Of a stretch of 64,000 nucleotides of DNA, positions 1-61,448 are shown piece by piece; positions within the stretch are counted from its first letter, which is position 1; the number at the start of each line of letters is the position of its first letter. The DNA comes from Candidula unifasciata (taxonomy: Eukaryota > Mollusca > Gastropoda > Stylommatophora > Geomitridae). The stretch spans positions 117,001 to 181,000 of the forward strand of contig CAJHNH020001148.1 in the NCBI GenBank assembly GCA_905116865.2, in the 5' to 3' direction. The translations under genes were made by a program, and so were the position numbers. Under the pieces are notes generated by a model that saw only the letters and a program-made list of their open reading frames with translations, was not told the origin of the DNA and searched no databases.

Positions 1-39
1 ATTTGTTTGAACTCCAATTATTTGCATAATTTACTTCTT

Positions 40-300
40 GTGGGTTCAGGGGCCCCAGTTTGGGGGAAAAAAAGAATAAACCCAATAAGGAAGTCATAAC
101 AGGCGAGTAATCAGGTGCGTTTGAGGTCGCAGTGCACCTGCCTGAGAGGTGAGCAGCACAAGTCTGCCTACAAACAAGTCAGATCTGTGAAACAGATGTG
201 CAGGCAAAATTCAAGTTCTCAAACAAGACAAAAGTCCAGAATGGATGAACAACCAGAACTTTCAGGAGTTTACATCCAGTGAACACAAAGAAGAAGAATT
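40..300 (+). repeat. GAA-tailed interspersed repeat (family R), copy 1
   Basis: Full-length copy of the most abundant repeat here. Landmarks are TGTGGGTTC...GGGGCCCC near the head, CTGCCTGAGAGG in the middle, GAACAACCAGAACTTTC towards the end, and a GAAGAAGAA tail. It has no tRNA-like promoter and no convincing ORF. It may be a SINE or the 3' end of a LINE. Confidence 0.75.
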
Positions 301-310
301 TCTACCTCTG

Positions 311-775
311 ACTCTCCTCCTCATACACTAACAATATTCACATATTTAGAATGTAGCCAGTATAGTTTACCCTTTATTTTTTCCAACTGCGGAAAGATTT
401 TTAACTTGCACAACACGCTGACACAGTGCCCGTTTTTTTGTGTGTGGGTCCTTATGCTGCGCATTCAATCCACTAGCCAGGAATCAGCAAAGAGAGTGTG
501 TGTCATCAGTGGGGTTTTTGTATCATCTGGATGTGATCTTGGTATTTTTTAATTCAGAGATAGATGAAATACCCCCAGTTCCATTACCACTACACACTAG
601 TGCTAAATGCTAGCAACAAGTTACATTCCTGAGACAGGAATAGCATAATCTGCCACACAAGAACCTCACTGCCAAATGCACAGTAATATACAACATTAGT
701 GTATACTGCAGTGTAAGAAATATGAACAGATAATACTGCAATATATATATATATTTATACATGAATGTATGTATG
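311..775. other. 3' flanking sequence, nothing recognised
   Basis: AT-rich sequence between a family R copy and a SINE. I see no ORF, tandem array or element ends. Confidence 0.5.
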
Positions 776-1028
776 GATGTAAGTTAAGGTCTCTTTTCCA
801 TGCCCATAGGGCATATAGGGCTAGACCTATATTCTTAAAGACTAATCAGCACAAGGTGGGTGATGGGTTCAGCATCACGCCGGCCACCTTTACTTCCCGG
901 GACTGCACCCGGTACCTACTCAAGGCTGGGTCAACCTGGGAGTCAAAGTCATTTTTTTTTAAAGTCCGGCCCCGCCAGGTAGCAAACCTTTCGACCCGCA
1001 TGCGAGCGCCTAGCTGCTATACCACAGT
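776..1028 (-). mobile_element. tRNA-derived SINE, family A
   Basis: On the minus strand it begins with a tRNA-like head (TAGCAGCTAGGCGC box A region) and a B-box-like motif, continues through the shared body (GGTACCGGGTGCAGTCCCGG) and ends in GGGCATATAGG... with a T/A-rich tail. The same body recurs about 15 times in the window. Confidence 0.75.
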
Positions 1029-1271
1029 GAGTATGTATGTATGTATGTATGTATGTATGTATGTATGTATGTATGTATGTATGTATGTATGTATGTATGT
1101 ATGTATGTATGTATGTATGTATGTATGTATGTATGTATGTATGTATGTATGTATTGCAGTATCATCTGTTCATATTTATTACACTACAGTACACTAATGT
1201 TGTATATTAGTGCATGCATACATGCATGTATGTATGTATGTAGGTATGTATGTATGTATGTATGTATGTAT
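1029..1271 (+). repeat. (ATGT)n microsatellites
   Basis: Near-perfect tetranucleotide repeat at 1029-1154 (about 31 units) and a second block at 1219-1271. The first sits directly at the SINE head. Long open frames here (MYVC repeats) are artefacts. Confidence 0.95.
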
Positions 1272-1335
1272 TTACGAGCCATATTATGAATTATGACAAT
1301 GGAAAATAAGATAGATAGCTCTAGAAAGCTGTTAT

Positions 1336-1392
1336 GACAAAATGTCAATATGGATGACAAAATGTCAATATGGATGACAAAATGTCAATATG
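1336..1392 (+). repeat. 20-bp direct repeat, three copies
   Basis: The unit GACAAAATGTCAATATGGAT is repeated three times without mismatch apart from the last truncated edge. Confidence 0.9.
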
Positions 1393-1395
1393 CTG

Positions 1396-2490
1396 GAACC
1401 ACCATTGTAAAGTTCTTATTTGAAAATGTTAAGCCACTAATAAAAGCTGTAAATATAATAGCAGGATTATATAACAAGCATGACATCAAACAGTAAAAGT
1501 ATAATATTACATATAAATATGAAGAGCACAAAATAAATATTACTGCTCGAGAACAAACAAATATCTGACATAACAACAGGCATTCTATATCGCAATTATA
1601 ACTCAGAGATTTTGAACAGGACATCTTCTTGTGTATGTCCAATATCTTCTGTATTAGACATAACTGTGCTGTGATATCTGTGTTTTTCAGTCGACACATC
1701 TATTTTATTCAGCCTTCTTTGGTTAAATAGAATATTCAATGTTTTTTTTTTTAACTTAAAATTACAGCCACGCTAGATTAGAATGTGAGTTACTGTAAAA
1801 TAAACCCGTGTGATTTGATCTTATGTTTCTCAACAGTATTACACTACACACAAACTGCAATACACAACCACAGTTGGGAAGAATGTTAATAAAGAAACAA
1901 ATACAGTGAAGATCTGATAAGAAGAACTCACTGAGGACCAAAAAAGTAGTTATTCTTATCAGAAATTGCTCTTATCCAGATCAGAGTTCAAGCAAGACAT
2001 AACAAGATAACAAACTGTTATTCATAACAGATATTTACTGCATCCAAGATCATCCTAAGCAGTATGCCATGCTTATACATACATCTATACCATCAGCATG
2101 AGTGAATATTTTGAATGTATCACAAAAATACAAATTAATTAAAAGCACCAGAATACACAAATACACATTAACTGTATGATTAAATATACAAGGAATGCTA
2201 CAGATATCTTGAGGAAGTACAAACACTAAATAATATACAGCATCAGATTTACTCGTAACTAGTGTCTCAACAAGGATACACAGTGTCACACATACATCAC
2301 ATCCGCTACCTGACACCGTCCATCTCAGAAGACACGAAGTAAACAAACCTCATAAAATTAGCAAAAGGTAATTTTTCTATGAAGAAAAAGGGTGGGGGGG
2401 AAGAGAAAGTGAAATGGTCACGCCACTAAATTCTTGCAAGTTCGAGATATTCAACAATGTCAACTACTTTAATATCATCATCATGTGCTG
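1396..2490. other. 3' flank, no feature recognised
   Basis: AT-rich single-copy-looking sequence. Short open frames on the minus strand lack any domain, start context or repeat homology that I can recognise. Confidence 0.4.
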
Positions 2491-2499
2491 TGCCGGTAA

Positions 2500-2732
2500 A
2501 GGCAGGCTGTCATGTTTCACCATATCACACGATGTCCAGAATCCCAGATCAGTTCAATGTTTTTGTCTTGCCCCAGCCACTTGGCCAGACCATCCCAGTA
2601 TTTATCTCTGTGTCTTTCTCTAGCTCTCTTTCCATCAGTCTTGCCAGGTGTTACCAAGTTCTTGAGTCCATTTCTTCTCATAATATGTCCACAAAATATT
2701 GACTGTCTCCCTCTAAAAAATTTGAGTAACAT
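2500..2732 (-). pseudogene. LINE reverse-transcriptase C-terminal tail (family gamma)
   Basis: The minus-strand translation reads FCGHIMRRNGLKNLVTPGKT, then GKRARERHRDKYWDGLAKW and LGQDKNIELIWDSG. This is the basic RRxGLExLVTTGKxxGKRxRGR tail of RTE/L1-like non-LTR retrotransposons. It is 5'-truncated with no active core. Related tails lie near 13.8, 42.3 and 60.85 kb. Confidence 0.75.
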
Positions 2733-2889
2733 TTACTTTTAAAGAAACAAAACTTTCTTGATAAAACTTGACTTTATAGTTATTCTATATATTAAGTAGG
2801 TCTACACAGCACACCCATCTTGCAATAAGAAAGTTTTATTCAAAAATGTTTAAGGTATCTCACTGACAGTGTTAATTTAGCAATATTAA

Positions 2890-3080
2890 TCAACCAATTA
2901 GGTGCCATCACTGCAGTAAAGGTTGGTGGCAATGTATCTCAAAAATGCTCTGATGTTCATCCTGGATGTCCACTCTCTTAGACAGCTGTTTGTCAATCTT
3001 TTGATGTGATCCACCCACTTGTACTGCTTTCTGCCTCTTGCCCGCAACTTTTCTATCCAGTATGGTATTTTATTAGTAAG
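2890..3080 (-). pseudogene. LINE tail fragment
   Basis: The minus-strand reading IPYWIEKLRARGRKQYKWVD followed by HIKRLTNSCLREW resembles the region after reverse transcriptase in non-LTR retrotransposons. Short and decayed. Confidence 0.5.
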
Positions 3081-3259
3081 GTTTTTTTTTATTAGAGTGC
3101 TGTGGCCTAATATGGCAGAAATGTATCATGTGTCTCTTTGTAATTTCCTTCATCAACTTTCCTCTCATTCCTAGTTCGCTAACTCTTTCAATCCCAGGGG
3201 ATTTGGCATCAGAGTCCCAACTGGTAGTCAAGAGATACATAAAATCGGCACATCTTGCA

Positions 3260-3265
3260 TTTAAT
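3260..3265 (-). promoter_or_regulatory. Candidate polyadenylation signal for the integrin transcript
   Basis: Read on the minus strand this is ATTAAA, about 390 nt after the stop codon. Two AATAAA hexamers lie further on, at 3069-3074 and 3088-3093, beside a LINE tail. Which one is used cannot be told from sequence. Confidence 0.25.
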
Positions 3266-3653
3266 CAGCCATTAGGTAGGAACATATGATGTGTTCCTTA
3301 GGACTGAAAGAGTTGAGAACCTCTGTATTTGATTGTGTTTCAAAAAATAAAATAAGTCCATAGAGAACCTCCAAACGTCAAGACAGTAGAGAAGAATGCT
3401 TAGTAAGCGTCTTTTTCAGGCACAAATAATGAATTGTATATAAAAACAATAAATCCAATTATGCAATAAATGTATCAGATACATCACACAGTCAAACAAC
3501 CACTAACACACATTCCACTCATGCCACATACAAACAAGTTTAGCAGCCGCCTCCAACTTCTAAAACTATTTCTTTTTGGTGCACACTATTTTCTAGGCAA
3601 GGAAGCACCTAGACAGTTATAAAAATGTTTATGTATGTCCTAGGAAAGGCATG

Positions 3654-53943
<50,290 letters not shown>

Positions 53944-54339
53944 GGTAATCACTCCAAGAAATTCTGTAACAATTTTAAACAGAAAACAATTTTCAATGTT
54001 TAACATCACCTTATTGCATATTTCATATTACAGGAAAACAGTTGTTCAGGTCTCTGGCCTTCTAGTATATTCCGTGTTGCTAGATGGTTCTAGGTTTGAA
54101 TCCATATCAAGATGGTGACAGATTCTTCGTTTTCTTGTTCATCTTTTTTTCTGCTTCTTTTTCTTCTGCATTTGCATTCAAAAAGTGACTGGCTCATTGT
54201 GTTGTGGTTCACAGCTAGGCTGTGATATCTGCAACTTTCAATTCAACACATCTCATTTCAGCAAACTGCTTGCGAAGGGGCAGTGACTTTATTTCCCCTT
54301 CCCCCCCCCCCTTCCCCCCCACTGGAACCTACAAGAGGA

Positions 54340-54480
54340 AAGGCAGATGATTTTTATAAGGGCCTCCAGGTCAAGCCAGCCTAAAATGGGTACCAGAAAG
54401 TGAAGATGGCTGCCATGATGTTGACCACATAGTGTTGATCGGTCTATGAAACTATGGGTTTTAGCATCATATGCCCAATT
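54340..54480 (+). mobile_element. SINE family A fragment
   Basis: CCTAAAATGGGTACCAG...GAAGATGGCTGCCATGATGT and TTGATCGGTCTATGAAACTA match the family A body. Head and tail absent. Confidence 0.65.
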
Positions 54481-54634
54481 TGTTAATAGTAAGGACAGTT
54501 CTTATATTTTCTACATTACAGGGAAACATTTGCCTAGCTCTTTTAACCTCCAGCATCTTATGGAACTGGGTCTGCTGTTCCAATATGAGGTCTACTTTTA
54601 TGACCAGACTGTATGCTGTTGGAAACTGCAGGTT

Positions 54635-54925
54635 TTCTTCTTCTTCTAGTATTCATCGGATGTAAACGGAAAGTTCTGGTTGCTCATCTACTTTGGTCCT
54701 GTTCCACAACTTCAGTTTTGCGTACACATCCATTTAAAGATCTAGTTTATCTGTCTGCAGACTATTAATTCCTTGTCTCTCACACAGAGGCACTCCGACT
54801 TCAAAGGATACATTCCTAATTGGTCATACTGAACAGTATGCTTGTTAGGGGGGCAGTGGTTCTATCCACCCCCACCCCCCCCCCCCCCCAATTGAGGGCC
54901 CAAAACCCACAAATGGAGAAACTGC
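54635..54925 (-). repeat. GAA-tailed repeat family R, minus copy with C run
   Basis: TTCTTCTTCTTCTAGTATTC to CCCAAAACCCACAAATGG, with a C homopolymer at 54871-54889. Confidence 0.78.
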
Positions 54926-55059
54926 AGGTGGAACAGGGTCTTAGCTTTGGTTTGCTGACCCGATGCAAACAATCCAGCTGTGAATTAGTTCATAAGTTTT
55001 TCTTTCTTTGCCAAAGTAATGTCACTGGTTAGACACCGCAGTCTGAATCTGAGTTAGAT

Positions 55060-55245
55060 GCGGCAGTCTGAATGAACCCCAGTGTGGTTACTATCCTAAT
55101 GGCTGCAAGGAAATTTCTTGGGAAGTAAAGGTGATCGGCGTGATGTTGACCATATCACTCACCACTGGTTGATTCTGTAAGAGTCCTTATATAAGAATAT
55201 GAGTCCTGTATCAAATACCCGAAGCACCACTTTACTTTTAAACAA
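55060..55245 (+). mobile_element. SINE family A fragment
   Basis: GGGAAGTAAAGGTGATCGGC, GTGATGTTGACCATATCACT and final CACTTTACTTTTAAA match the family A 3' half. Confidence 0.65.
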
Positions 55246-55524
55246 TACTAAGCAGAACAATGGTGTGCCTGATTCAAGTGACAGGCTTGTCCTGTGTAAA
55301 CAGGTTCCCATATGGGAAACTAGACGGCATGCGAAATGACGCGCTACACACTACAATAGATAACGTACACCGGTCTTGCGTTCACTAAGGACTACAGGAA
55401 ATAGGGAGTTTTCGCGTGGTATTAATGGCAACTGCCAAGCAGGGAATGTTGTTCATATTACACCGACTACAGACAATGAATGGGGTGGGCCTTCTAAGCG
55501 ATAGGGCTTTAAGGCTTGTTTTTA

Positions 55525-55990
55525 GTTTCTTCTTCTTCATGTTCACCGGCTGTAAACTCTGGAGGAAAGTTCTGCTTGTTCGTCCATTTCTGGACTTTGG
55601 TCTCATTCCAGAATGTGAGTTTTGCGTGCACGTTCATTTTACAAATGGTTATTTCAAAGATACTATAATGTTCTTGCTACCTCCTATTAGGGCCATTTGT
55701 TTTTATTTGATCCCTTGTATGTTTTCTGTGCGTTCACCAGCTGTGAACTCTTGTGGAAAGTTCTGGTTGTTCGTCCACTTCTGTTCCAAAATTTGAGTGT
55801 TGCGTGTGCATTCGTTTGAGAGATCTGCCATATTTGTGTGCAGATTGTTGGTTCCTTGCCTCTCGGGCAGATGCACTATGACTTCGAAGGAAGCTCCCAA
55901 TCAGACTACTCTTACGACATGCTTTTGGGTAGGCAGTGGGTCTATTCTTGTTTTCCCTATAACAGGGTCCGGGAACCCACACGGGGGTAC
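55525..55990 (-). repeat. Two adjacent family R copies
   Basis: 55525-55650 is the 3' half (TTCTTCTTCATGTTCACCGG onward); 55725-55990 is a near-complete second copy ending GGGTCCGGGAACCCACACGG. Confidence 0.78.
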
Positions 55991-56049
55991 CCCTTGTATT
56001 TGAATTATTATCTGAAATAAATCCATGCCACTGGAGGTTAGGAAAAGAA

Positions 56050-56720
56050 TGATTGCAAGCCATATGGAGCCAGTTTTAACATGCGGCTGTGAATACTGGA
56101 CGATTAATAAACAGGCCGAAGAAAAATGTGTAGGCTGACTGACTGACTTTCTACCCCACCAGGACATCACACAAGCGATAAACACCCGATGACACAAAGT
56201 GCCACCATGTGGATGAGGATCACCGTGGAGAGCTCCCAGAAACCGCGTTCAGACAATTGGCCATATTTATGGCCTGCCTATATTGCGGCCCCTGGCAAAA
56301 GCCAGGGTGGGGCTTCAAATAACAAAACAAAAAAATACGTCCTAAAAAGAACGCAGATTGACTAAAATGTGTAGGCCTCGAAGATGTGGTTTTAGAGAAG
56401 AATCCTTAGAATTCATTGGACAGCTAAACAGAGCAACCCAGATGTTCTGAGAGAGGCGAGGGCTCGAAGACAACGTATCACAAACATCAGAAAGAGACAG
56501 TCGTAATGTGTTGTTCATGTTGCGAGAAGAGGGAAAATGGCACATGTTGGGACCACAGGAAATATCTGTGGAAACCGAGACAGAGGAAGACAGCAGGAGA
56601 ACATTCTGGACAGCCTTTTGCCATGGCACTCATGGCATGGAGGGGTGTCAATGCACATCGCAGATTGTGGAGAGTCATGATCGCACATGCCTGTGTGCAA
56701 GGTACTTGATTATGATGATC
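56050..56720 (+). pseudogene. LINE tail (family delta), split by another repeat
   Basis: 56070-56125 (CATGCGGCTGTGAATACTGG) and 56365-56720 (ATGTTGCGAGAAGAGGGAAA, ATGGAGGGGTGTCAATGCAC) match 12240-12650 in order. Between them lies the dispersed repeat shared with 15285-15352. Confidence 0.75.
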
Positions 56721-57004
56721 TGAATCACGGCCTTTTCTATTTATATACAGAAGGACCTGATCTGAATTATTAGCTTCACTACCACTATCCCACAGTGTCT
56801 CTGTTGAACTCTTTCAGGGCTTCGTATTTATTGCTTTTATGCTCAAATCCTTGGGATAGAAGCGGTTGCAGAAATAACTGCTTGTGACTATGTAGCGCCC
56901 TTTGGATATTTTCTCCAGGGTATTCCGGTTTTTGGGGAAATAAACAGACAGATATACTGGCTGGTTCTGCAAAACTTGGTGGTATACTGATGCAAGACAA
57001 GCCA

Positions 57005-57232
57005 GATGTTGTAAAGTCCTATGGGAGCGAGTGAATAGTGCGGAGGCACAAACAGATCATTACGGCTTGGGAAGAATGGCGCCGCGAGAAGTGACTAGGG
57101 GAACTGGCATATACAGCCTGTTCCTGATATCATCGGAATTAGAAATCTGCGCTTACTGTTAAAGATGGGAACGGAGCGCTTATGGAAATGCCCCGAGTGT
57201 TGTGATGTCGATTCTAGATTCAATATTTAACT
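57005..57232 (+). pseudogene. LINE family beta, 3' end
   Basis: GTGCGGAGGCACAAACAGAT, CATCGGAATTAGAAATCTGC, then ATGGGAACGGAGCGCTTATG and CCCGAGTGTTGTGATGTCGA: the conserved knuckle-coding 3' end shared with the copy at 63185-63455. Confidence 0.8.
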
Positions 57233-57239
57233 TTTGAAA

Positions 57240-57705
57240 GAGTTCAGGAGCAGCGGGTCTACCCCCTCCCTCTCCCCCACAAAGCCGAAACGGGGCATCG
57301 AAACCACAAAGGAAGGTCTTGGTTCCTATTGGAGCAGAAAAGGAACTAATCACCGCAGCTAATATGCTGTGGCGTAGAATATGTGAAGGACTAACACACG
57401 ACACATACAAAGGCAGTATATGTTAGGGCACCTCTACGTTTTATGCTACACCCCAACCCCACACTGGAACGCAGGTTATTTCGTTACCTCGGACATGTAG
57501 GTAGTCTGTCTCCTTCAGGAACTTCAGCCCGCAGGATTCACACCTCAAGAATGAGAATGTTGTCGCTACTACTGTTCTATATTCACCATAATTCTGAGGG
57601 CAGTGTAGACAGGGAGGTCCTGAGCCTGGGTATTTAGAAGGGGGAGGGGCATGGATGGTGCTGTCGCCACAGACTGTGTAACTGGAGTGTTGCCCAATAT
57701 TGCCC
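57240..57705. other. Upstream stretch, unrecognised
   Basis: No element ends or conserved open frame seen; moderately CpG-containing. Confidence 0.35.
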
Positions 57706-57709
57706 CCCC

Positions 57710-57950
57710 CCCAGCACGTCGTAAGAATAGACTAACTAGAGGTGTTTCCTTCGAAGTGGGAGTGCATCTGCTTGAAAGGCAAGAAACCAACAGTCTGCAT
57801 ACACATTAGCCAGATGTATGCGCGAGAAGCTCAAGTTTTGGAACAAGAACATAGTCCAGAAGTGGAATGAAAGAACCAGCGAATAAATAACCAGAACTTT
57901 TCGCGGAGTTTACAACCAGTAAACTAAACGCTAACAAGAAGAAGAATTCA
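57710..57950 (+). repeat. GAA-tailed repeat family R copy
   Basis: CACGTCGTAAGAATAGACTA to CTAACAAGAAGAAGAA. The head is missing. Confidence 0.78.
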
Positions 57951-58471
57951 GCACATATTGTAAGACTACGCAAGCGCCCCCACCCCCCCCCCCCCCCCCA
58001 CCCCTTTTTTTCCCGGCTTTTGTTTCTTTCCCCTCTGTGTGCGAATGTGCGGGTGCGCGCGGGTCTAATTTATGTATATTGTCTAAAGACCCTCTCTATA
58101 TTTTAAACATAGCTTCTGTGCATTTTCTACATATCTCCTGTATGTGTCCTAATATTATGTTAATGAGGTCAAGTTGCCTGTGTTAGTCCACAATGTTCGC
58201 GACAGGTTTATTTCACAGACCACGACTTGTGGGGGGGGGGGGCGGCGAGGAGCGGCGCCCTGGTTCTGATGCGCTGACCTCGACACTGCCAAATCGTGGA
58301 TCAATCGATGGCTGTGTTTATCTTATCTGGTTATTGCATCTTCTTTCCCTCATTTTTCAACGTCTGTTGTGCACTTTAAACAGGCTATAGATGCTCCCCA
58401 AGTCGATTTTTTTTTTTTAAATTTCATACACTGTTGGCATACGCTTTATACATGCATGGACACACTTACAC

Positions 58472-58473
<2 letters not shown>

Positions 58474-58545
<72 letters not shown>
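58474..58545 (+). repeat. (TC)n microsatellite
   Basis: About 36 CT units, next to the repeat-poor candidate promoter block. Confidence 0.95.
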
Positions 58546-58547
<2 letters not shown>

Positions 58548-58619
58548 GTATTCTCTTGTCCATCCAACCTACCCGGCCACTAAAATTACAACTTTTGGAT
58601 ACCAAACTTTAAAATCCTA

Positions 58620-59160
58620 CAAATTACTGAACTGTGAAACTGGTGCATATTTCTGAACGAAATTCAGTGAAAACCGATCGATAAACCAACGAAAGAACGA
58701 ACAAATCTGGAGCTACACAGTGAACGAAATTGGAACCGTTTCTCGACATTTCGCCTGGCACCACTCCCGAATCCAGATGGTTAACGAGAGCGGTTACCAG
58801 CGGACAAAGCAAGACACAGACGGAGCGACAAAGGCGACTAGCGGGTTGCTTTACTGAAATACTATTTTGGGTGAACTGTAAAAACCGAGCAAACGTGTAA
58901 CCTATTTCTAGGAGAATTCTGGTCTTTTTTACCATAGTTAAAAAAAAAAGGTGCTTTCTTTTTAGCCGACCACAAATGACATCACGGGACCGTCCAGTAT
59001 TTTAAGAGGGTGGTAAGAACGGGTTTTCCGAATTTTCTGTGCTTTAGCGCATAATATTTTACTTTTCCGGAATCTCGGAGTGGGGTAAACTAAAAGAAAA
59101 GTATCTTATTTGGTACTAGTAACGTTTTTCGTCCTAAACAAACATTGGTTGGCCCTGGCA
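58620..59160 (-). promoter_or_regulatory. Candidate promoter and first noncoding exon of the integrin gene
   Basis: This is one of the few repeat-free blocks upstream of the start codon, and it is richer in CpG than the introns. On the minus strand it holds CCAAT at about 59150 and a CRE-like TGATGTCA at about 58980, then pyrimidine-rich unique sequence. The coding exon 1 has an acceptor just before the ATG, so an upstream noncoding exon is expected. No clear donor was fixed, and the link to the gene is inference. The open frame at 58624-58935 has no recognisable domain. Confidence 0.3.
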
Positions 59161-59307
59161 CGCGCTAGTCTATGTTACAGGGGTGTCACGTCATACTGTC
59201 TTTGATGCTCTCACCGGCGATGTCGCATATTCTGTACTACACGATGAGAACGCTTTTAACTACCCACGGCCTTCTCTATTTATTATTAGAGAAGGCAGTG
59301 AACTACC

Positions 59308-59518
59308 CCAGAACATCTAGAACTGGCCCTAACCCCAGCCCCCTCCCCCCACCTCACGTCCCACGAGAGACTGCAGCCTTCGTCCCGTGGTTTGAAGTGA
59401 ATACGTGTCGTACTTGAAGTTTGACAAGGCTATAATATACAGAATGTGAGCGACCGGCGGCACTGCGTATATTACTGCCTTTTCAGACTTCAAGTACGAC
59501 CAGTTCTAGATGTTCTGG
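59308..59518. repeat. Imperfect inverted repeat with one arm split
   Basis: CCAGAACATCTAGAACTGG (59308-59326) and GTCGTACTTGAAGTTTGA (59407-59424) are the reverse complements of adjoining segments at 59500-59518 and 59483-59500. The right arm is contiguous; the left arm carries about 80 extra bases. The loop is about 58 nt. Confidence 0.8.
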
Positions 59519-59519
59519 T

Positions 59520-59645
59520 GTCAACATCACGCCGGCTGCTTTTAGTTCCTATGACCTTTACCTTGTCGACCTGAATGCTAAGTCGCTTTTGAAAAATGTC
59601 CGGCTCCGTCAGAACATGAACCCACGACCTTCGATTGTTCTCAAC
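59520..59645 (-). mobile_element. SINE family A, head-proximal fragment
   Basis: TCAACATCACGCCGGCTGCT, GTCCGGCTCCGTCAGAACAT and CCCACGACCTTCGATTG match the family A 5' half on the minus strand. Confidence 0.7.
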
Positions 59646-60074
59646 CGGCTAAAATCTAGAATGTTTTACGGTACCAACTCCCTCCCCAAATCCTGTTTGT
59701 CTCTACTGCATTCGGTAAAACAAAACGGACGCATTACGAGCCTTATCTGTCTCCCATCGCAATCACTTCCAACAATTCCCCTTCCGCGTATGCCGTCAAA
59801 ATGTCTGGAAAAGTTCAGGCGTTCCATGACCTATACGCAGTCCCCAAATCCTGCACTCCTTTTATCAGGAACAATGTAGGACATAGGGTCAACATCTGAA
59901 TAACAGTGTGTTTAAAGCAGCATATAAACGGTTGTTACTCCTATTTGAATAAATTTTCCCGACAACTGAATGTTACTCCGAGAAATGTGAGACGGTTTAA
60001 AATAAAATTAGATGAGTTGATGCAAACCAACTTAGTGTTTTGCTGGTACGCCATATGATCTCATCTTCATAAGG

Positions 60075-60250
60075 TCTTGTGAAAGTTGAGTTTCCAGAAT
60101 CGATATCACAGTACTCGGGATATTCCCATAGGCTCTCCGTCCTTATCTTCAGCAGCCAGCGAGGAGTTCTAACTCTAAAGGTAGCAGTCAGCATGTCCGC
60201 TTTGCCTTTCCTATATTAGCGTGGAGTGTCGGCCAGATTTCCTTGTCACT
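60075..60250 (-). pseudogene. LINE family beta, 3' end
   Basis: The minus strand encodes GTESLWEYPEYCDIDS, the family knuckle with both CPEC cysteines mutated. Flanking sequence matches 49820-49990. Confidence 0.75.
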
Positions 60251-60264
60251 TCCCGTGCATGACA

Positions 60265-60387
60265 GTCAGACAAATGACCAGGCAGACATACTTTACCAAC
60301 ACATGTTTCTAGGTACAAGAAATATGGAGATGTGTCCCTGCCGCTTGGCACCTGGAAATGATGAGCATGGACTCCAACACTGTAACC
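60265..60387 (+). pseudogene. I-type LINE C-terminal fragment interrupted by a hAT
   Basis: MEMCPCRLAPGNDEHGLQHC resembles the CPCGxGxxTxEHxLQxC block at the end of I-type LINEs. It is cut by the hAT at 60388, which carries its own target duplication. Confidence 0.6.
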
Positions 60388-60554
60388 CAGGGCTATTCAA
60401 CTGGCGGTTCGCGGAGGCCTAGCTAGTGGCCCGCGGATTACTACCAGTTGTATTGTATAAATGATCATTCTATTTCGAAGTTCAGGCCTCTGGTCTGAGA
60501 CGATCCCCATGTTCAAAATGTTGGCATCTTACTAAACTTAGCTGAATAGTCCTG
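60388..60554. mobile_element. hAT-type nonautonomous element with 8-bp target duplication
   Basis: Ends CAGGGCTATTCAACTGGCGG and AGCTGAATAGTCCTG (inverted, two mismatches over 15), flanks CTGTAACC / CTGTAAGC (7 of 8). 167 bp, no coding capacity. Confidence 0.85.
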
Positions 60555-60779
60555 CTGTAAGCAGCTAACAGAGAAGCAACCTGGCCTTTTTCAATCTCAG
60601 TAAAGATAAAGCTGTATGGTACACAAGGAGATTTTGACTGCACCGTAGCTTTCATCCAGGCAGCTGGATGGATCCTGATTTGTGGGGTGGGGGGGGGGGG
60701 GTGTACAGTAGGATAAAAGTATAGGTAGAAAAAGAATTTCCGCTCTTCTATTAGTATTCTTTTTGTAATGTCAATGGAA

Positions 60780-60935
60780 AGAGAGCAAGACGAGGGCAGC
60801 GAGACAATTACATGGATTCTTAGCTATATGGATGGGGGAGGGGGGGGGTGTGAAACAGAACACTGACCTGATCCGTGATTCTGGTGACCGTGTGAGATGG
60901 CCAGCATGAAATATCTCGGCTCTATGCTGCCTTCA
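60780..60935 (+). pseudogene. LINE tail (family gamma)
   Basis: GAGAGCAAGACGAGGGCAGC and CTGATCCGTGATTCTGGTGA-CCGTG match the family gamma tail at 2.55-2.65 kb in reverse. A G run splits the two parts. Confidence 0.6.
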
Positions 60936-60984
60936 CACTGACTGTCTCTAGGAATTTACCAATTTTATGTTCACTATTGTTCAC

Positions 60985-61060
60985 AGATGAGGAGGTGGCC
61001 GAGCGGTTAGGGACACTGCACTCATTTTCCAGAAACCCAAAGTCAAATCCTCAGTAGGGT
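60985..61060 (+). mobile_element. SINE head resembling tRNA-Ser/Leu
   Basis: GAGGTGGCCGAGCGGTTAGG is a class II tRNA-like box A, with AAGTCAAATCCTC in the box B place. It does not close into a clean cloverleaf, so it is a SINE relic and not a tRNA gene. Confidence 0.5.
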
Positions 61061-61214
61061 GATGGATGTGTTTCTGTTGGTGCCCCCCCCCCCCCAAAAA
61101 AAAACACACAACCCTAACTTGATTGGTCTGTGACAACGGCACTGGTCATGTGGCTTATATCTCAAGACCCCCCCCCCCCTAGCTGCCCTAAAAAGTGGTA
61201 CATACAGGCAGGTA

Positions 61215-61325
61215 AAGTCAGTAAAGGAACCTTTTCCGTGCCTTCAGGCATATTGGGCATATAGGGCTAGACCTATAGTTTAGTGACCAATCGGCACTCA
61301 GTGGGTAATGTGGTCAACATTCGGC
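61215..61325 (-). mobile_element. SINE family A, 3' fragment
   Basis: GTAAAGGAACCTTTTCCGTG, GGGCATATAGGGCTAGACCT and GACCAATCGGCACTCAGTGG match the family A 3' half. Confidence 0.72.
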
Positions 61326-61416
61326 AAGCAGCTCAAGGATTATCATTGAAAATTTTTTTAACTGGATGCACAATAGTGTCCAACAAAGTATACAATCAAA
61401 TTAGCTCTTCATATAG

Positions 61417-61422
<6 letters not shown>

Positions 61423-61448
<26 letters not shown>

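Noticed and set aside
769..1289. Open frames of repeated Met-Tyr-Val-Cys
   Set aside because: They are read-through of an (ATGT)n microsatellite and a SINE; no coding signal.
58624..58935. 103-codon minus-strand protein upstream of the integrin gene
   Set aside because: No recognisable domain; the block is better explained as unique promoter or 5' UTR sequence.
60985..61060. Possible tRNA-Ser/Leu gene
   Set aside because: Box A is convincing, but acceptor and anticodon stems do not close; it fits a SINE head. No other tRNA-like head in the window folds as a gene either.
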